Source of the DNA: an uncultured Lysobacteraceae bacterium
GTDB taxonomy: Bacteria; Pseudomonadota; Gammaproteobacteria; Xanthomonadales; Xanthomonadaceae
NCBI GenBank assembly: GCA_937897645.1
Contig: CALCNV010000108.1
Coordinates: 1-15,292, forward strand
Length of the DNA: 15,292 nt
Reading direction: 5' to 3'
Shown: piece after piece, positions 1 through 7,452 of the stretch
Numbering within the stretch: the stretch's first letter is position 1
How the letters are laid out: the number at the start of each line of letters is the position of its first letter
Notes under the pieces: generated by a model
What the model saw: the letters and a program-made list of their open reading frames with translations, nothing else
What the model was told of the DNA's origin: nothing
The model's database searches: none
Position numbers and translations under genes: made by a program

Positions 1-1583
1 TCACGGTGTCGCAGACCAAGCAGTTCTACCACTGCTTCGGCTGTGGCGCGCACGGTACCGCCATCTCGTTCCTGATGAACTACGACCGCCTGGAATTCCT
101 GGATGCGGTGGACGAGCTGGCCAAGCGCGTCGGCATGGAGATTCCCAAGGACGCGCAGAAACGCGACGAGAACGACGACAGCCGCGACATGTACGCGGCG
201 CTGGATGCGGCGGCAAAGTTCTTCCAGCGGCAATTGGAAAGCAGCGACAAGGCCAAGGCCTACCTGGATGGACGCGGCGTGGACGCGGCGATCCGCGCGC
301 AATTCGGCATCGGCTTTGCGCCGGATGGATTTTCTGCACTGAAAGACGCGCTGGGCACGGACGAACGCCGCATCAAGCTGCTGGACAAGACCGGCATGTT
401 GTCGAAGAGCGACAACGGTCGCGTGTACGACAAATTCCGTGATCGGGTGATGTTTCCCATCCACGACCGCCGTGGCCGTGTCATCGCCTTCGGCGGCCGC
501 GTGCTGCAGAAGGATGACGGCCCGAAATACCTCAACTCACCGGAGACGCCGCTGTTCCACAAGGGTCGCGAACTCTATGGCCTGTGGCAGGTGCGCCAGG
601 CCAACCAGAAGATCGAACGGCTGGTGGTGGTGGAGGGCTACATGGATGTGGTGTCGCTGTTCCAGTACGGCGTGACGCAAGCGGTCGCGACACTGGGTAC
701 CGCGACCACGCCGGACCATGCCGAGTTGTTGTTCCGCAATTCGCCGGATGTGTATTTCTGTTTCGACGGCGACGCCGCCGGCCAGCGCGCCGCTTGGAAA
801 GCGCTGGAGTCCGTGTTGCCACGGATGAAGGACGGACGCCAGGCGTTCTTCCTGTTCCTGCCCGATGGCGAAGACCCGGACAGCATCGTGCGCAGCGAAG
901 GCGCGGCCGGTTTCGACCAACGCCTTCAGCAGGCCACGCCGCTGTCGCAATTCTTCTTCGACGAGTTGGGCAAGGACGTGAAGCTGTCCACGCTGGACGG
1001 AAAGGCACGACTCGCAGAACGTGCGAAACCTTTGTTGGCACAGATACCTGAAGGCGCGTTCGGCGACCTGATGCGCCAGCGCTTGGGCGAGATCACCGGT
1101 GTCGGCGCGCAGCAGCAAAATGCGCAGCCGGCGAAACCGAAACCGCTTCCACGCGTGGTCGCTACCACCCAGAAGCGCAGCCTCGTGCGTGCGGCGATCT
1201 CGGTTCTCTTGCAACAACCTTCACTCGGATTGGCGTTGGAACCGCCGTACGGGTTCAAGGACCTCAAGCAACCCGGCGTGGAGCTTCTGGTGGAGTTGCT
1301 GTCACTGGTGCACGCGCGGCCGGAAATCACCACCGGTGCCTTGCTGCAGCATTTCGCCGAGCGCGACGAATTGAATGCGCTGCAGAAACTGGCCTCGCAC
1401 GCATTGCCCGGCAACGAAACCACATGGCGCATGGAGCTGCTGGATGCCGTGGTGCAACTTGAAAAGCAGACGGTGGAACAGCGCATCGAAGAGCTTCAGG
1501 CCAAGAACCGCGACGGCGGCCTGGACGAAGCCGACAAGTACGAACTGCGTGCCTTGTTGCAAGCACGCCTGGGGCGTAGCTGA
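1..1583 (+). CDS. dnaG: DNA primase DnaG, 3' part (5' end outside window)
   Basis: Makes the RNA primers for lagging-strand synthesis and replication restart, working with the DnaB helicase. The reading frame is already open at base 1, with two bases of a split codon first. The visible protein begins inside the N-terminal CHC2 zinc finger, whose second half is seen as CFGCGAHG. The catalytic core follows, with the TOPRIM motifs EGYMD (bases 633-647) and DGDAAG (765-782), whose acidic residues bind the catalytic metals. The last 150 or so residues are helical and Glu/Leu-rich, as expected for the DnaB-interacting domain. About 526 residues are present; full-length DnaG is usually about 580-600, so roughly 50-60 N-terminal residues lie outside. 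A GTG at base 6 is an internal Val, not the start. The usual partner rpoD is not directly downstream; a REP cluster and a peptidase gene follow instead. Identity is very secure. Confidence 0.97.
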   Translation, partial: TVSQTKQFYHCFGCGAHGTAISFLMNYDRLEFLDAVDELAKRVGMEIPKDAQKRDENDDSRDMYAALDAAAKFFQRQLESSDKAKAYLDGRGVDAAIRAQFGIGFAPDGFSALKDALGTDERRIKLLDKTGMLSKSDNGRVYDKFRDRVMFPIHDRRGRVIAFGGRVLQKDDGPKYLNSPETPLFHKGRELYGLWQVRQANQKIERLVVVEGYMDVVSLFQYGVTQAVATLGTATTPDHAELLFRNSPDVYFCFDGDAAGQRAAWKALESVLPRMKDGRQAFFLFLPDGEDPDSIVRSEGAAGFDQRLQQATPLSQFFFDELGKDVKLSTLDGKARLAERAKPLLAQIPEGAFGDLMRQRLGEITGVGAQQQNAQPAKPKPLPRVVATTQKRSLVRAAISVLLQQPSLGLALEPPYGFKDLKQPGVELLVELLSLVHARPEITTGALLQHFAERDELNALQKLASHALPGNETTWRMELLDAVVQLEKQTVEQRIEELQAKNRDGGLDEADKYELRALLQARLGRS

Positions 1584-1626
1584 CGCATCCACCTTGGATT
1601 CGCACTCGGATTCTGTTGTCTGCTTC

Positions 1627-1764
1627 TTTGTAAATCCGTGCTTGCTCGGATGTTCTCGACAGGATTTGTGGGAGGGGCTTCAGCCCCGACGCTCTTACCA
1701 TTGCACGCGTCGGGGCTGAAGCCCCTCCCACAGAAGAGCAGCCGAGCAAGCTCGGCCCTACAAA
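1627..1764. repeat. Nested REP/BIME-like inverted repeat cluster
   Basis: Two inverted repeats are nested here. The inner one has perfect 26-bp arms at 1667-1692 and 1707-1732 separated by 14 nt. Each arm is itself a small hairpin, GGGGCT-TC-AGCCCC, preceded by a GGAG tetranucleotide, which is the architecture of REP elements. The outer pair has 30-nt arms at 1627-1656 and 1735-1764, matching at about 24 of 30 positions, each holding a core of the CTTGCTCGG type. Such pairs of head-to-head REPs are called BIMEs and are mobilised by RAYT transposases; no RAYT gene is seen in this window. The element lies between dnaG and the S9 peptidase gene. It could stabilise or terminate the dnaG transcript, since there is no other terminator there, but it lacks a T tract. 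The rest of 1584-1835 shows nothing recognisable except the ribosome binding site of the next gene. Confidence 0.85.
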
Positions 1765-1835
1765 ACATGACATCCGGCATGCACGCAACGTGCAGCCACG
1801 GGTTAAAGTCCGGGTAACCACTGTGGAGTTTCCCG

Positions 1836-3827
1836 ATGCGTCTTTCGCCTGTCGCCGTGTTCAGCTGTCTTCTATTGTTCACCGCTTTGCCCGCATTCGC
1901 CCAGCCCGCGCCGGAAGTCAAACGCATCGAGCAAGGCAACCGTGTCAGCGAGAACGTGCCCGAGATCCCGGTCGAATTGATCGACCGGCTAAACCGCTAC
2001 CAGAACACGCGCGCAGCCAACGTCGCCGGCTGGACCCGCGACGGCTGCCTGCTGATCAGCACGCGCTTTGCGGAAACCGCGCAGGCGCACCGCGTCTGCC
2101 AGCCTATGGGCATGCGCGAGCAATTGACCTTCTATCCTGAGCCTGTCGCCGGCATCACACCCGCACCGCCCAAGGCATGGCGCGACGGCTTCGTCTTCGC
2201 CAAGGACAAGGGCGGCGACGAATACTCGCAGCTGTACTGGTTCGATGCGCCCACGCGTTCGACGACCCTGCTCACCGATGGCAAGCGCACCCAGAACGCC
2301 GGTACCGTGCTCAGCCGTGACGGGCGGCTGATGGCCTACACCAGTACCGCACGCAACGGCACCGACCGCGATGTGTGGATACGCGACACCCAGGCCGGCA
2401 CCAGCAAGCCCGTGGTCACCGCAGGCGGCAGTTGGACCGCGCTGGATTTTTCACCGGACGGCACGCGCCTGCTGGTGATGAAGTACATCTCGGCGAACGA
2501 ATCACAGCCTGGCGAAGTTGATGTGGCCACGGGCAAGTTGGAATTGTTCCCGGTGGACGGTGGCAAGGCGTCATTCGGCGGCTTCCGCTTCGCAGCGGAT
2601 GGCGAGTCGGTGTACTTCGTATCCGACGAACCCTTCAACGGTGTTCCCAGCGAATTCAAGACGCTGCGCTTCCACGATCCGGCGCGCAACGTGCTGTTGC
2701 AACTCAGTGGCGCACAGCCGTGGGACGTGGACAGCTTCACCCTGTCGGATGACGGCAAGCACCTGGCCTATGTCACCAACGAGGACGGCATCGACAAGCT
2801 GCACGTGCTGGCCCTGCCCGCGCACACGCCGGTGGCGTTGCCGGCGATGTCGATTGGCCTGATCAGCGGCATTGATTTTTCACCCGACGGAAAACGCCTA
2901 GCGTTCGCCCTGAATGGCGCGACGTCGCCCAGCGATGCCTTCGTGGTGGACCTGGCCAGCAGTACGCTCACGCGCTGGACGCAGAGTGAAGTCGGCGGGC
3001 TGGATACCGCGGCGTTCGTGACGCCTACGCTGGTGCGTTTCCCTACCTTCGACCAGGTGGACGGCAAGCCACGCACCATTCCCGCCTTCCTGTACATGCC
3101 CGCGAAGCCACCAGCGAGCGGCAAGGTACCGGTGATCATCAGCATCCATGGCGGCCCGGAAGGACAGTCGCAACCCGGCTTCAATCCCACCACGCAGTTC
3201 ATGGTCAACGAACTGGGCGTGGCCGTGCTGGCACCCAACGTGCGCGGGTCGTCGGGTTACGGCAAGACCTTCCTGACGCTGGACAATGCGGAGAAGCGCG
3301 AGGATTCGGTGAAGGACATCGGCGCGCTGCTGGACTGGATCGCCACGCAGCCGGGACTGGATGCGAGTCGCGTCGGCGTGATGGGTGGCAGCTACGGCGG
3401 CTACATGGTGCTGGCCTCGCTGATGCATTATGGCGATCGCATCCGCGCGGGCGTGGACGTGGTGGGCATTTCGCACTTCGGCACGTTCCTGAAGAACACC
3501 GAGGACTACCGCCGCGACCTGCGCCGGGTGGAATACGGCGATGAACGTGATCCGGCTATGCAGGCGGTGTTCGAACGCATCTCGCCGCTGAACCACGCCG
3601 ATCGCATCACCTCGCCGCTGTTCGTGGCACAGGGCCGCAACGACCCGCGCGTGCCGTACACCGAAGCCGAGCAGATCGTGAAAGCGGTGCGCGGCAACGG
3701 CCAGCCGGTGTGGTTCCTGATGTTCAACGACGAAGGCCACGGCTTCCGCAAGAAGAGCAACAGCGATTACTTCGGCGCCGCCAGCATGCGCTTCTGGGAG
3801 GAGCATTTGTTGGGTGGTGAGAAGTAA
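1836..3827 (+). CDS. Exported S9-family (prolyl oligopeptidase-like) serine peptidase
   Basis: Likely cleaves short peptides in the periplasm; these enzymes act on oligopeptides, often after Pro, Ala or acyl-amino acids. It has 663 residues, a normal length. Residues 1-22 form a Sec signal peptide, hydrophobic and ending AFA-QP. Residues of about 60-400 form a beta-propeller with PD40/WD40-like blades (LSRDGRLMAYTS, FSPDGTRLL, LSDDGKHLAYVT, FSPDGKRLAFAL). The C-terminal alpha/beta-hydrolase domain has the oxyanion-side motif HGGPEGQ and a full catalytic triad: Ser519 in GGSYGGYM, Asp603 in RNDPRVPY, His635 in DEGHGF. The start is supported by GGAG at 1825-1828, 7 nt before the ATG. It appears monocistronic: a REP cluster lies upstream and the downstream gene is convergent. 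The family is secure; the exact substrate (dipeptidyl-, acylaminoacyl- or prolyl-peptidase) cannot be told from the sequence. Confidence 0.93.
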   Translation: MRLSPVAVFSCLLLFTALPAFAQPAPEVKRIEQGNRVSENVPEIPVELIDRLNRYQNTRAANVAGWTRDGCLLISTRFAETAQAHRVCQPMGMREQLTFYPEPVAGITPAPPKAWRDGFVFAKDKGGDEYSQLYWFDAPTRSTTLLTDGKRTQNAGTVLSRDGRLMAYTSTARNGTDRDVWIRDTQAGTSKPVVTAGGSWTALDFSPDGTRLLVMKYISANESQPGEVDVATGKLELFPVDGGKASFGGFRFAADGESVYFVSDEPFNGVPSEFKTLRFHDPARNVLLQLSGAQPWDVDSFTLSDDGKHLAYVTNEDGIDKLHVLALPAHTPVALPAMSIGLISGIDFSPDGKRLAFALNGATSPSDAFVVDLASSTLTRWTQSEVGGLDTAAFVTPTLVRFPTFDQVDGKPRTIPAFLYMPAKPPASGKVPVIISIHGGPEGQSQPGFNPTTQFMVNELGVAVLAPNVRGSSGYGKTFLTLDNAEKREDSVKDIGALLDWIATQPGLDASRVGVMGGSYGGYMVLASLMHYGDRIRAGVDVVGISHFGTFLKNTEDYRRDLRRVEYGDERDPAMQAVFERISPLNHADRITSPLFVAQGRNDPRVPYTEAEQIVKAVRGNGQPVWFLMFNDEGHGFRKKSNSDYFGAASMRFWEEHLLGGEK

Positions 3828-3891
3828 AAACAGACAAACCGTTACCGTGCGCGCACTGGCCAAATGCGTGGGCTGGTGAAACTGGCCCAGT

Positions 3892-5304
3892 CTAGGAAAC
3901 TGCTTCCGGCAATAACCGAAGATCGCGCAAGAAGCGCGCGTAAGCCCGTTCCCGTGATTCGCCGCCATGTCGCAACACCCATGACGGATGCACGGTGGCG
4001 AGCACGCGCGTGCCGTCGGGCAAGTCATGCCAAGCACCGCGTTGCCGCCCAAGCATGAAGTCATCGCCCAACACCGCCTGCGCTGCGATCTCTCCCAGGC
4101 ATACCACGATGCGTGGACGCACGCTGGCGAGTTCGCGTTGCAGCCACGGGTGGCAGGCTTGCAGATGCGATGCTTCCGGCGCGCGTGCCACGCGAAACCT
4201 GCCGCGTTGCTCGGAGCTGAAATGCTTGAGTGCATGGCTCAGGTAGAACATGTTGCGGTCCAGACCCAGTTCTTCCATCGCGCGCGTGAACAGTTTGCCC
4301 GCCGCGCCCACCAGCGGGCGACCGCTCAGGTCTTCCGCATCGCCGGGTTGCTGGTCCACCACCATCACCCGTGCATGCTCCGGCCCTTCGCCAATGACGG
4401 TCTGCGTGGCGGGCTGCCACAACGGGCAGCGCCGGCATTGGCGGGCGGCAGCATGCAGGGCGGCGAGGCTGTCATCCACGGGCTCTGGCGACGCGGGTGC
4501 GGGCAACGGAATCTTGCGGCGCGGTGGCTCCGGCGCGCGCTCGGCCATGTCGCGCACGCGCTGACCTGCATCGCGGATCAGGTCGGGCAGCAGGTGTGCT
4601 TCCGGCAACAGCTTCCAGTATTTCTGCGGCATCTCCTGCCGCATCATGCGTGGATTGAGTCGCGACGGATTGAAGATGTTGGCGTAGTACGTGCGCCACA
4701 GCGTTTCCTGCGCGTCATCGGCGGGCGCATCGGCGCGCACGCCACCGGGTCCGAACGCCAGCAACGCGCCATTCCAGTACGCACTGCGGTAAGGCGTGAG
4801 GATGGCCCAGCGCATGCCGGTGAAACGGCGCGCGAAGAACGGCGCCACGCGGTCCACGATGTAATGCTGTGGCTCGAACCAGGCCACGAAGGAATCGGCT
4901 TCGCCGGGGATCTCGCGGAAGCGCACGAAGGCCTTCATCTTGTGGTTGTCGCGGCGCACGGATTTTTCCAGTTCGCGCGCGCGGTGCACGTCGGCATCGG
5001 TGGCGCGTTCCAGCAGCGCACGTTCGCCCTGGCTGATGCGCCACAGCAGGCGATACAGCAGGCCGTGCCGATGCGGGTCGCGATGGCACAGCACTGCAGA
5101 CGCGAGCGACAGGAAATCCGCCGACACGCGGGGCGATTCGTGCAGCACGGGCAGGGAGTGAAGATCGCTGCCGAATCCCAGCCCGCCCTGTGCTTCGCCA
5201 TTCCAGCTCAATGCCTCAGGCGGTACGCCAGCGCGCAAGGCGGCGCGCGCCGATTGCCGCCATGCCTCGGCGTCCCATGGTGGATCCACGTCGAGGCTGT
5301 ACAT
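3892..5304 (-). CDS. DUF4130-type (TIGR03915) domain fused to UdgX-like uracil-DNA glycosylase domain
   Basis: A 470-residue two-domain protein, probably acting in DNA repair or damage recognition. Residues 1 to about 240 match the TIGR03915/DUF4130 putative DNA repair family (for example RRDNHKMKAFVRF and RRFTGMRWAI). Residues of about 280-470 are a family 4/UdgX-type glycosylase domain. Its four presumed 4Fe-4S cysteines are Cys290, Cys293, Cys384 and Cys402; motif A is DQQPGDAED (317-325) and the C-terminal motif is HPSWVLR (439-445). In canonical UdgX, motif A reads GEQPG and the covalent histidine sits in KRRIH. Here those positions read Gln318 and, within GRFRVAR, Ala373, so the usual chemistry may be lost. 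The ATG at 5304 is chosen because the protein homology begins there; GAGG, overlapping the stop of the radical SAM gene, lies 9 nt upstream. The 11-bp gap and this partner are typical of the cassette. Domain calls are from memory of the families. Confidence 0.88.
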   Translation of the reverse strand: MYSLDVDPPWDAEAWRQSARAALRAGVPPEALSWNGEAQGGLGFGSDLHSLPVLHESPRVSADFLSLASAVLCHRDPHRHGLLYRLLWRISQGERALLERATDADVHRARELEKSVRRDNHKMKAFVRFREIPGEADSFVAWFEPQHYIVDRVAPFFARRFTGMRWAILTPYRSAYWNGALLAFGPGGVRADAPADDAQETLWRTYYANIFNPSRLNPRMMRQEMPQKYWKLLPEAHLLPDLIRDAGQRVRDMAERAPEPPRRKIPLPAPASPEPVDDSLAALHAAARQCRRCPLWQPATQTVIGEGPEHARVMVVDQQPGDAEDLSGRPLVGAAGKLFTRAMEELGLDRNMFYLSHALKHFSSEQRGRFRVARAPEASHLQACHPWLQRELASVRPRIVVCLGEIAAQAVLGDDFMLGRQRGAWHDLPDGTRVLATVHPSWVLRHGGESRERAYARFLRDLRLLPEAVS

Positions 5305-5315
5305 GCCGCCGTGCC

Positions 5316-6560
5316 TCAGTCGAACAGGCCGGCCTGTCGTGGGCGCGGCACCAGTTGCGCACGCAGGCGCACGGGATCGTCCAGGCGTTTGCGTGGGTGG
5401 TGGTCCAGCAGGCTGACGAAGGGCAGCACTTTCTTCATCGGCACGCGCAGGCGTTGCAGGTCGGCCACGCGCAGCGCGCCATGCCGGCGCGACAGCACGA
5501 CGCGGGCCACGTTGCGCGTGCCCATGCCCGGCACGCGCAACAACATTTCGCGCGGCGCGGTGTTGAGGTCCACCGGGAATTGCGCCGGGTTGCGCAGCGC
5601 CCAAGCGAGCTTGGGGTCGATGTCCAGGTCCAGCATGCCGCCGGCGTCGGCCGGTGCGATTTCATCCACGCCAAAGCCGTAGAAACGCAGCAGCCAGTCC
5701 GCCTGGTACAGCCGGTTCTCGCGTTGCAACGGTGGCGAGAGCAAGGGCAATTTGGCGGACGCATCCGGAATCGGGCTGAAGGCCGAGTAGTACACGCGCC
5801 GCAAGCGATAGTTGCCGTACAGGTTGTCGGTGGTGGCCAGGATGGCGCGGTCGTCGGCATCGTCCGCGCCCACGATCATCTGCGTGCTTTGCCCGGCGGG
5901 GGCGAAACGCGGTGGCTTGGCGCGCATGGTCTTCGCCTGCTTGCGCGCCTCCTTGCCTTCTTCGATGCGCCAGCGCAGGTCGCCCATCGCAGCACGGATG
6001 CGTGGCTGGCTTTTCTCGGGGGCCAGTTGGGTCAGTCCGCCTTCGGTGGGCAGTTCCACGTTGATGCTCAAGCGGTCTGCGTAACGGCCCGCCGCCGCCA
6101 TCAGTTCCGGCGTGGCATCGGGAATGGTCTTGAGGTGGATGTAGCCGGCGAACCTGTGGTCTTCGCGCAGGCTGCGCGCCACTTCCACCATCTGTTCCAT
6201 GGTGTAGTCGCTGTCGCGGATGATGCCGCTGGAAAGGAACAGGCCTTCGATGTAGTTGCGCTTGTAGAAGTCGAGCGTCAGCTTCACCACTTCATCGGGC
6301 GTGAAGCGCGCGCGGCGCACGTTGCTGGACACGCGGTTGACGCAGTAGGCGCAGTCGAAGGTGCAGAAGTTGGTCAGCAGGATCTTCAGCAGCGATACGC
6401 AGCGTCCATCCGGCGTGTACGAATGGCAGATGCCCATGCCCTCGGTGCTGCCTATGCCGCCGCTGTCGGAAGAGTTACGGCGATCCGCGCCACTGGAGGC
6501 ACAGGAGGCGTCGTATTTGGCGGCGTCGGCCAGGATGGCCAGCTTGTCTAGGATTTTCAC
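5316..6560 (-). CDS. Putative DNA modification/repair radical SAM protein (TIGR03916 type)
   Basis: Predicted cytosolic radical SAM enzyme of the family regularly found next to UDG-superfamily genes; its reaction is unknown. The radical SAM cluster motif CX3CX2C is Cys66, Cys70 and Cys73 in NFCTFDCAYC. Upstream are the family signature stretches AAKYDASCASSG (13-24) and CHSYTPDGRC (45-54). Residues of about 329-375 hold a helix-hairpin-helix DNA-binding motif (LRVPGMGTRNVARVV), which supports a DNA-linked role. Length is 414 residues from the GTG at 6560, where the family's conserved N-terminus (KILDKLAILADAAKYD) begins. No clear Shine-Dalgarno precedes this GTG, so the start is the weakest point. 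An ATG at 6635 would place the start inside the terminator at 6634-6664 and add residues unlike the family. It is the first gene of a two-gene operon with the UdgX-like fusion downstream. Confidence 0.92.
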   Translation of the reverse strand: MKILDKLAILADAAKYDASCASSGADRRNSSDSGGIGSTEGMGICHSYTPDGRCVSLLKILLTNFCTFDCAYCVNRVSSNVRRARFTPDEVVKLTLDFYKRNYIEGLFLSSGIIRDSDYTMEQMVEVARSLREDHRFAGYIHLKTIPDATPELMAAAGRYADRLSINVELPTEGGLTQLAPEKSQPRIRAAMGDLRWRIEEGKEARKQAKTMRAKPPRFAPAGQSTQMIVGADDADDRAILATTDNLYGNYRLRRVYYSAFSPIPDASAKLPLLSPPLQRENRLYQADWLLRFYGFGVDEIAPADAGGMLDLDIDPKLAWALRNPAQFPVDLNTAPREMLLRVPGMGTRNVARVVLSRRHGALRVADLQRLRVPMKKVLPFVSLLDHHPRKRLDDPVRLRAQLVPRPRQAGLFD

Positions 6561-6633
6561 GGGTCGATGTTGTCTGCGTGATGTCGCAGCGGGTGAGACG
6601 TGGCGACAGGTTGATGGATCCAATCGATTCATC

Positions 6634-6664
6634 AAAAAACCCCAGGGATTCCCCTGGGGTTTTT
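6634..6664 (-). terminator. Rho-independent terminator of the hemerythrin gene, bidirectional form
   Basis: An 8-bp perfect stem, CCCCAGGG (6640-6647) and CCCTGGGG (6652-6659), closes a 4-nt loop. It is flanked by six A (6634-6639) on one side and five T (6660-6664) on the other. Read on the - strand it ends with a run of T and lies 38 bases past the stop of the hemerythrin gene, so it most likely terminates that transcript. The A/T symmetry means it would also work on the + strand. It separates the hemerythrin gene from the radical SAM operon. Confidence 0.93.
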
Positions 6665-6702
6665 CGGAGGACTCCCGCGGCTTCCCGCAGGGCTCGTTGC
6701 GC

Positions 6703-7221
6703 TTACTGGCCCACGGGCGCAGGACTGGGCTGCTTGAGGGCCTTGGTCATTTCGCGTGCGGCTTCAGGCGTCGTCTTCCATGTTTCGTACTGCTCGTCGA
6801 ATTCGGCGAGCTCCTCGGCAGAGAACAGTTTCCTGGCCATCTTGAACATGGTCTTTTCTTCTTCGCCGGCGTGGTGGTCGACGAATTCACCCAGCACCTT
6901 GGCCGAGCCCGCGAACTCGACCGAATCGGTCGGCTTGCCCTTGAGATCGGGCAGCACGGTCAATTCCACCGCGCGGTGCTCCTGCACGGCTTCGGCATGG
7001 GTCTTCAGGCCTTCGCGGTCGGCGCGCTGCTTGAACGCCGGGTAGAACACCAGCTCTTCCCACTTCGCATGCGGGATCAAACCAGCCTCGATGTCCTTGA
7101 GGATTTCGCCACGCGTTTTCCTGGCGCGATCGGTGGTGCCCTCCATGTCCTTGAAGAGTTTGCGCAGGTCATCGTGCTCGCTTTTCAGTGTTTGCAGGAT
7201 ATCGCGTGGCATGGCCGTCAT
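6703..7221 (-). CDS. Hemerythrin HHE-domain protein
   Basis: A 172-residue soluble four-helix-bundle protein expected to bind a non-haem di-iron centre. Such proteins sense or buffer oxygen, nitric oxide or iron. Candidate ligands follow the HHE pattern: His16 (SEHDDL), His51 and Glu55 (HAKWE), His82 (EHRAVE), His117 and Glu121 (HHAGEE). There is no signal peptide or membrane segment, and no extra regulatory domain. Two in-frame ATGs are close together (7221 and 7212). Neither has a strong Shine-Dalgarno, so the first is used and the start could be three residues later. The gene stands alone and ends at a strong terminator. The physiological role is unknown; the family call is firm. Confidence 0.88.
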   Translation of the reverse strand: MTAMPRDILQTLKSEHDDLRKLFKDMEGTTDRARKTRGEILKDIEAGLIPHAKWEELVFYPAFKQRADREGLKTHAEAVQEHRAVELTVLPDLKGKPTDSVEFAGSAKVLGEFVDHHAGEEEKTMFKMARKLFSAEELAEFDEQYETWKTTPEAAREMTKALKQPSPAPVGQ

Positions 7222-7371
7222 CCGCCGAGTGGGGACTGTGATGATGGCGATGCGGGGTTATTTGCAGGTGATGGCGCGGCTCCGTGTCCTTCATTCTTTG
7301 TTGACGCAAACGTCTACAGGCTCGTTATTACGGGTTGATTCGGATGAGAGATAGACAAAATGGTGTGAGAG

Positions 7372-7398
7372 GAAAAATGTACTCTGACCCCTGTTTTT
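7372..7398. other. Short motif resembling a repeat-element remnant
   Basis: The 231-bp gap between the hemerythrin and aldo/keto reductase genes contains no ORF that looks real. On the - strand, within 7372-7398, it carries AGGGGTCAGAGTACATTTTT. Motifs of the GGGGTCAGAGTACA type recur, as I remember, around small repeat and transposon elements in gammaproteobacterial genomes. Only one copy is visible here and no transposase is nearby, so this may be a remnant or a coincidence. The hemerythrin promoter must lie somewhere in 7222-7452, but no convincing -35/-10 pair was found. Confidence 0.25.
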
Positions 7399-7452
7399 CA
7401 TGATGGTCCGGCGCGCAGGGTCAAGTGGAAGTGTCATGGCCAAGTACCTCGC

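Noticed and set aside
1667..1732. Inner inverted repeat read as an ordinary rho-independent terminator of dnaG
   Set aside because: There is no T run after the stem, and each arm has its own hairpin with a GGAG head, so REP is the better description. A role in transcript end formation is still possible.
2898..4235. - strand open frame (445 codons) across the S9 peptidase 3' end and the UdgX-like gene
   Set aside because: Crosses two well-supported genes, has His/Arg/Ala-rich composition and no motifs.
5305..5604. 100-residue N-terminal extension of the UdgX-like fusion
   Set aside because: Lies inside the radical SAM gene and is Arg/Pro/Ala-rich. Family homology begins at ATG 5304, which has a GAGG site upstream.
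3988..5682. Long + strand open frame (564 codons) across the UdgX-like fusion gene
   Set aside because: Antisense to a gene with clear family motifs. The translated product is His/Arg/Ala-rich without any domain, as expected for the mirror of a high-G+C gene.
5190..6551. Long + strand open frame (453 codons) across the radical SAM gene
   Set aside because: Antisense shadow of the CX3CX2C radical SAM protein; no recognisable motif and low-complexity composition.
6561..6635. Upstream ATG start for the radical SAM gene at 6635
   Set aside because: It falls within the terminator at 6634-6664 and adds residues that do not resemble the family N-terminus.
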